Shown here: positions 5,686-7,833 of the stretch, one piece after another
How positions within the stretch are numbered: position 1 is the first letter of the stretch
Layout: each line of letters begins with the position of its first letter
DNA from: a bacterium
GTDB lineage: Bacteria; SM23-31; JAUVVT01
DNA: 7,833 nucleotides
Reading direction: 5' to 3'
Assembly (NCBI GenBank): GCA_030616165.1
Contig: JAUWXV010000176.1
Span: forward strand, 1 to 7,833
The notes under the pieces: generated by a model
Databases searched by the model: none
What the model was told of the DNA's origin: nothing
The model's input: only the letters and a program-made list of their open reading frames with translations
Program-made: the position numbers and the translations under genes

Positions 5686-6726
5686 TCATAATAATTGATT
5701 AAACAACTTGATAAATGCCAGTGCGATTTTCTCTGATGAATTTCTTTCAACATATTCCTTTGCTGCCTTTCTGCATTCCTCATATTTTTTATCTTTTTCA
5801 AACACGCTCACAAGGCATTTCTTAAACCCCTCTAAACTCCTATATTTTAAAACCTCGTTATCCATATTTTCAAAGAAATTTGAATCCCTCGCAATAATAG
5901 TACATCCAGATCCCATTATCAAATGAGCAGTGCTTGATAGAACTGCACCTTCTAATGAGTGCTTTCCAAATATCATTACATCTGCAGCATAAAGATATTC
6001 ATATATTCTTTTCTGTTCAAGAACCTCTTTGCTTATTGTTGTCACTTTACATAATTTTTCAAATCCATGGACACGTTGTGCAGAGCTGAATATCAATAAA
6101 AGTATAGAATACTTGTTATTTATATCCAAAAGTGCCGGAACCGTATCAATTATATCTCTCCATTTCTGACCAAATACAACTATTATTTTCTTATTAAGCG
6201 GTAGTCCTAAATTTTCCCTTGCTTTCTTTTTATCACCTTCGATCCAGGGATGACATGGAAAAGGGATAATATGAATTTTATCCTCAGGATATACTTCCTT
6301 TAAGAACTTTTTATACCGATGGTCAAAACATACCACAGCATCAAAGTCAAATTGGTAATAGGAAGGGTCATCTTTCAATTTATTGGTATGCGCTACAAGG
6401 ATTGTCTTTGCTTTTTTCCTTATGCGATAAAATATCTTCCCTAATTTATCTCTGGGAAGCATTCCTAAATCTTGAACAATAAATACATCATAGTCTTCTT
6501 TTAAAAAAGGCATTGGATTTAAATAATTTGACCTTTGGGGAGTTCCAAAACACCTTATAATATAATTCTCATCGATTCCTATAAGTGCGTATCCGTGAAA
6601 GTCACCTTCCAGAAAGGAAAATACTTTTAACTCATTCCCTGCCTTAATCCATTCTTTTCCAACCAGTTCTGCATGAATAGAGACGCCAGATGTTTGGTTC
6701 CAGGCGCTCATCATTCCTATTTTCAT
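5686..6726 (-). CDS. GT4-like glycosyltransferase (group 1), second in the operon
   Basis: The protein has 346 residues from the chosen start and is predicted to be a GT-B fold enzyme transferring a sugar from a nucleotide-sugar donor in the cytosol. Seen: MKIGMMSAWNQTSGVSIHAE (1-20), the first beta strand and Gly-containing loop with acceptor-side His; DVFIVQDLG at 80-88; IHIIPFPCHPW (151-161), the 'IPxP/IPHG' position linking the domains; IIVVFGQK (181-188), the start of the donor domain; YLYAADVMIFGKHSLEGAVL (244-263), the family's 'ADV...EG' donor-site region; and MGSGCTIIARDSNFFEN (271-287). A longer frame reaches 6840 but overlaps the upstream gene by over 100 bases; GGGAGG at 6731-6736 directly before the ATG at 6724-6726 fixes the start. 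It follows the previous stop by one base and overlaps or nearly touches GH130. Donor and acceptor are not identifiable. It is divergent from the first glycosyltransferase. Confidence 0.85.
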   Translation of the reverse strand: MKIGMMSAWNQTSGVSIHAELVGKEWIKAGNELKVFSFLEGDFHGYALIGIDENYIIRCFGTPQRSNYLNPMPFLKEDYDVFIVQDLGMLPRDKLGKIFYRIRKKAKTILVAHTNKLKDDPSYYQFDFDAVVCFDHRYKKFLKEVYPEDKIHIIPFPCHPWIEGDKKKARENLGLPLNKKIIVVFGQKWRDIIDTVPALLDINNKYSILLLIFSSAQRVHGFEKLCKVTTISKEVLEQKRIYEYLYAADVMIFGKHSLEGAVLSSTAHLIMGSGCTIIARDSNFFENMDNEVLKYRSLEGFKKCLVSVFEKDKKYEECRKAAKEYVERNSSEKIALAFIKLFNQLL

Positions 6727-6727
6727 C

Positions 6728-7833
6728 CTACCTCCCTTTATATAACTGTAAATGCTGATTTGCCACGGCTTGCCATGAAGTGAGCTTTCTGTATTCTTCA
6801 ATACGATCAACCACATATTGCCAGAATTTTTTATCTTCAAAAAGACGAATGACTATTCCTGCGATTCCAGAAGAGTTATATGGAAGGACAAGAAGTTCAT
6901 CACAAATGTTTCTCAGTTCTTCAAACTTAGGTATCCTTGAGGCAATAACAGGCTTTTTTGCACCAATTGCAAGATGAAATGAGCCCGATGCAGATCGATC
7001 TTCCTCGTAGTATGGAAACATGATGATGTCAGATCCACTTAACGGGTAAGACACCTCTTCGTTCGGGAAGAACCTATTTAGATAAATGACATTCTTCTGA
7101 AGACCCAGTTCCACTATCTTTTTGCGCACAAATTCCGCATAATCCCTGTCCTCCTGTGAAGCATTTGGAGCAAGACCTCCAGCCACAAATAGATGTACGT
7201 CTTCAAATTTTTTCAATATCTTAATTATAGCATCAAGAACTATGTGGAGACATTTATGCTTCTTGACAAATCCGAACATAAGAAGTATTTTTGCGTCTAT
7301 GGGCAATCCGAGCCTCTTCCGGGAAGCCTTTTTGTCTTCATTGCTGATTTTTGTTCCATGAGGGATAATGTGAATCTTTCCTGATGGTATTCCAAGTCTT
7401 GTCAGGATATCTTTTTGTGATTCAATGTGTACAATAACTTGATCTGCAAGTTGAGCTATTTTCGCGGCGAAATTCTCATCTATAGCCCCTCTTTCGGAGA
7501 ATTGAGCTGGTCTCACACAATGGATGGTTATTACTTTCTTGGCATTTACATCCAGTCCCTGAAGCACTGATGGCAATCTATCATCAAACTTATATATACT
7601 GTACTCGTGTTGAATGTGAACGATATCCGTTCCCTTTGCATGCGAAATGATAGATTCTACATAATCGTCGTTTCTATCCCAGGAGGGGATTACCTCAAGT
7701 TTATTCTCCGTAATGGAGGATGCTCCTTTCTCAGCAATGATCTTGATCTCTATGGTGGTGTCTACTTCTCTAATGCCATGAATGAGATAATCTGTATAGG
7801 TAGCAATTCCACACTGTGTGGGAAGATATGTCG
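6728..7833 (-). CDS. GT4-family glycosyltransferase (group 1), 5' end beyond the window
   Basis: The frame is open to the window edge, giving 367 residues; only a few N-terminal residues are missing, since the visible protein begins TYLPTQCGIATYTDYL, the classic first-strand 'YxPxxCGIAxY' of GT4 enzymes. Numbered from the edge: VHIQHEYSIY at 71-80 (the subfamily's HxQHExxIF-like site), VITIHCVRP at 100-108, IHIIPHGT at 153-160 between the two Rossmann domains, FGFVKKHK at 186-193 (donor-phosphate loop), FVAGGL at 215-220 and SASGSFHLAIGAKKPVIASR at 280-299, the donor-binding region. The usual E-x7-E pair is not intact: no second Glu occurs at the expected spacing. A TTG at 7574-7576 could be mistaken for a start, but the frame continues upstream with conserved motifs. 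The next gene starts one base after the TAG stop, so they are cotranscribed. Confidence 0.92.
   Translation of the reverse strand, partial: TYLPTQCGIATYTDYLIHGIREVDTTIEIKIIAEKGASSITENKLEVIPSWDRNDDYVESIISHAKGTDIVHIQHEYSIYKFDDRLPSVLQGLDVNAKKVITIHCVRPAQFSERGAIDENFAAKIAQLADQVIVHIESQKDILTRLGIPSGKIHIIPHGTKISNEDKKASRKRLGLPIDAKILLMFGFVKKHKCLHIVLDAIIKILKKFEDVHLFVAGGLAPNASQEDRDYAEFVRKKIVELGLQKNVIYLNRFFPNEEVSYPLSGSDIIMFPYYEEDRSASGSFHLAIGAKKPVIASRIPKFEELRNICDELLVLPYNSSGIAGIVIRLFEDKKFWQYVVDRIEEYRKLTSWQAVANQHLQLYKGR
6731..6736 (-). promoter_or_regulatory. Ribosome binding site fixing the second glycosyltransferase start
   Basis: GGGAGG sits at the end of the upstream gene, 4 bases before the ATG at 6724-6726. 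It overrules the longer frame starting at 6840 and supports coupled translation across the stop of the first glycosyltransferase. Confidence 0.75.

Noticed and set aside
6727-6840. N-terminal extension of the second glycosyltransferase to 6840
   Set aside because: It overlaps the upstream gene by over 100 bases; a strong ribosome site and the typical first-strand motif place the start at 6726.
7574-7576. TTG as start of the first glycosyltransferase
   Set aside because: The frame continues to the window edge with conserved GT4 N-terminal motifs, so the TTG is internal.
1-7833. CRISPR array, tRNA or rRNA genes, and insertion sequence with transposase
   Set aside because: No regularly spaced repeats, no tRNA T-loop signature, no rRNA-like stretch and no transposase motifs were found by eye on either strand.

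Overview
The window (7,833 bases) is AT-rich, with AT-poorer coding stretches and large, very AT-rich gaps between genes. All six genes I can support run on the minus strand. A Gram-negative bacterium is the likely source: one protein has a signal peptide and a C-terminus ending in an outer-membrane-like strand with terminal Phe, and another is a likely lipoprotein. A near-consensus sigma70-type promoter (TTGACA, 17 bases, TATATT) and Shine-Dalgarno-led starts argue against typical Bacteroidota signals. The dispersed small palindromes and a 'caaatg/tgacatttg' inverted-repeat element remind me of intergenic repeats in genomes of uncultivated lineages. I cannot name a phylum from sequence alone.

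Layout. Bases 1-95 hold a pair of inverted, self-palindromic 26-base repeats. Bases 233-1084 encode a class II ketose-bisphosphate aldolase (GatY/FbaA-like), apparently a lone gene. Bases 1085-1784 are a gap with several palindromes and one possible 19-codon ORF behind a good Shine-Dalgarno. Bases 1785-2333 encode a DUF3332-family putative lipoprotein of unknown function. Bases 2340-3200 are mostly non-coding, but hold a decayed plus-strand reading frame resembling the specificity part of a restriction-modification protein, followed by a palindromic repeat element of about 150 bases. Bases 3202-3981 encode a secreted or outer-membrane-associated protein of unknown function with a duplicated hydrophobic hairpin module and a strong promoter. 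Bases 3982-4492 are a gap. Bases 4493-7833 are a tight minus-strand operon: a GT4 glycosyltransferase running off the window edge, a second GT4-like glycosyltransferase one base later, and a GH130-family enzyme.

How they fit together. Only the last three genes form a clear functional unit. Two glycosyltransferases with a GH130 (mannoside phosphorylase or hydrolase family) suggest making and remodelling or recycling an oligosaccharide, probably mannose-containing; that substrate is inferred from the family. The other three genes look like independent transcription units. I do not see a convincing new defence, mobile or regulatory system. The points most worth a second look are the glycosyltransferase/GH130 operon, the duplicated-module exported protein, the decayed restriction-modification-like frame, and the palindromic repeats.
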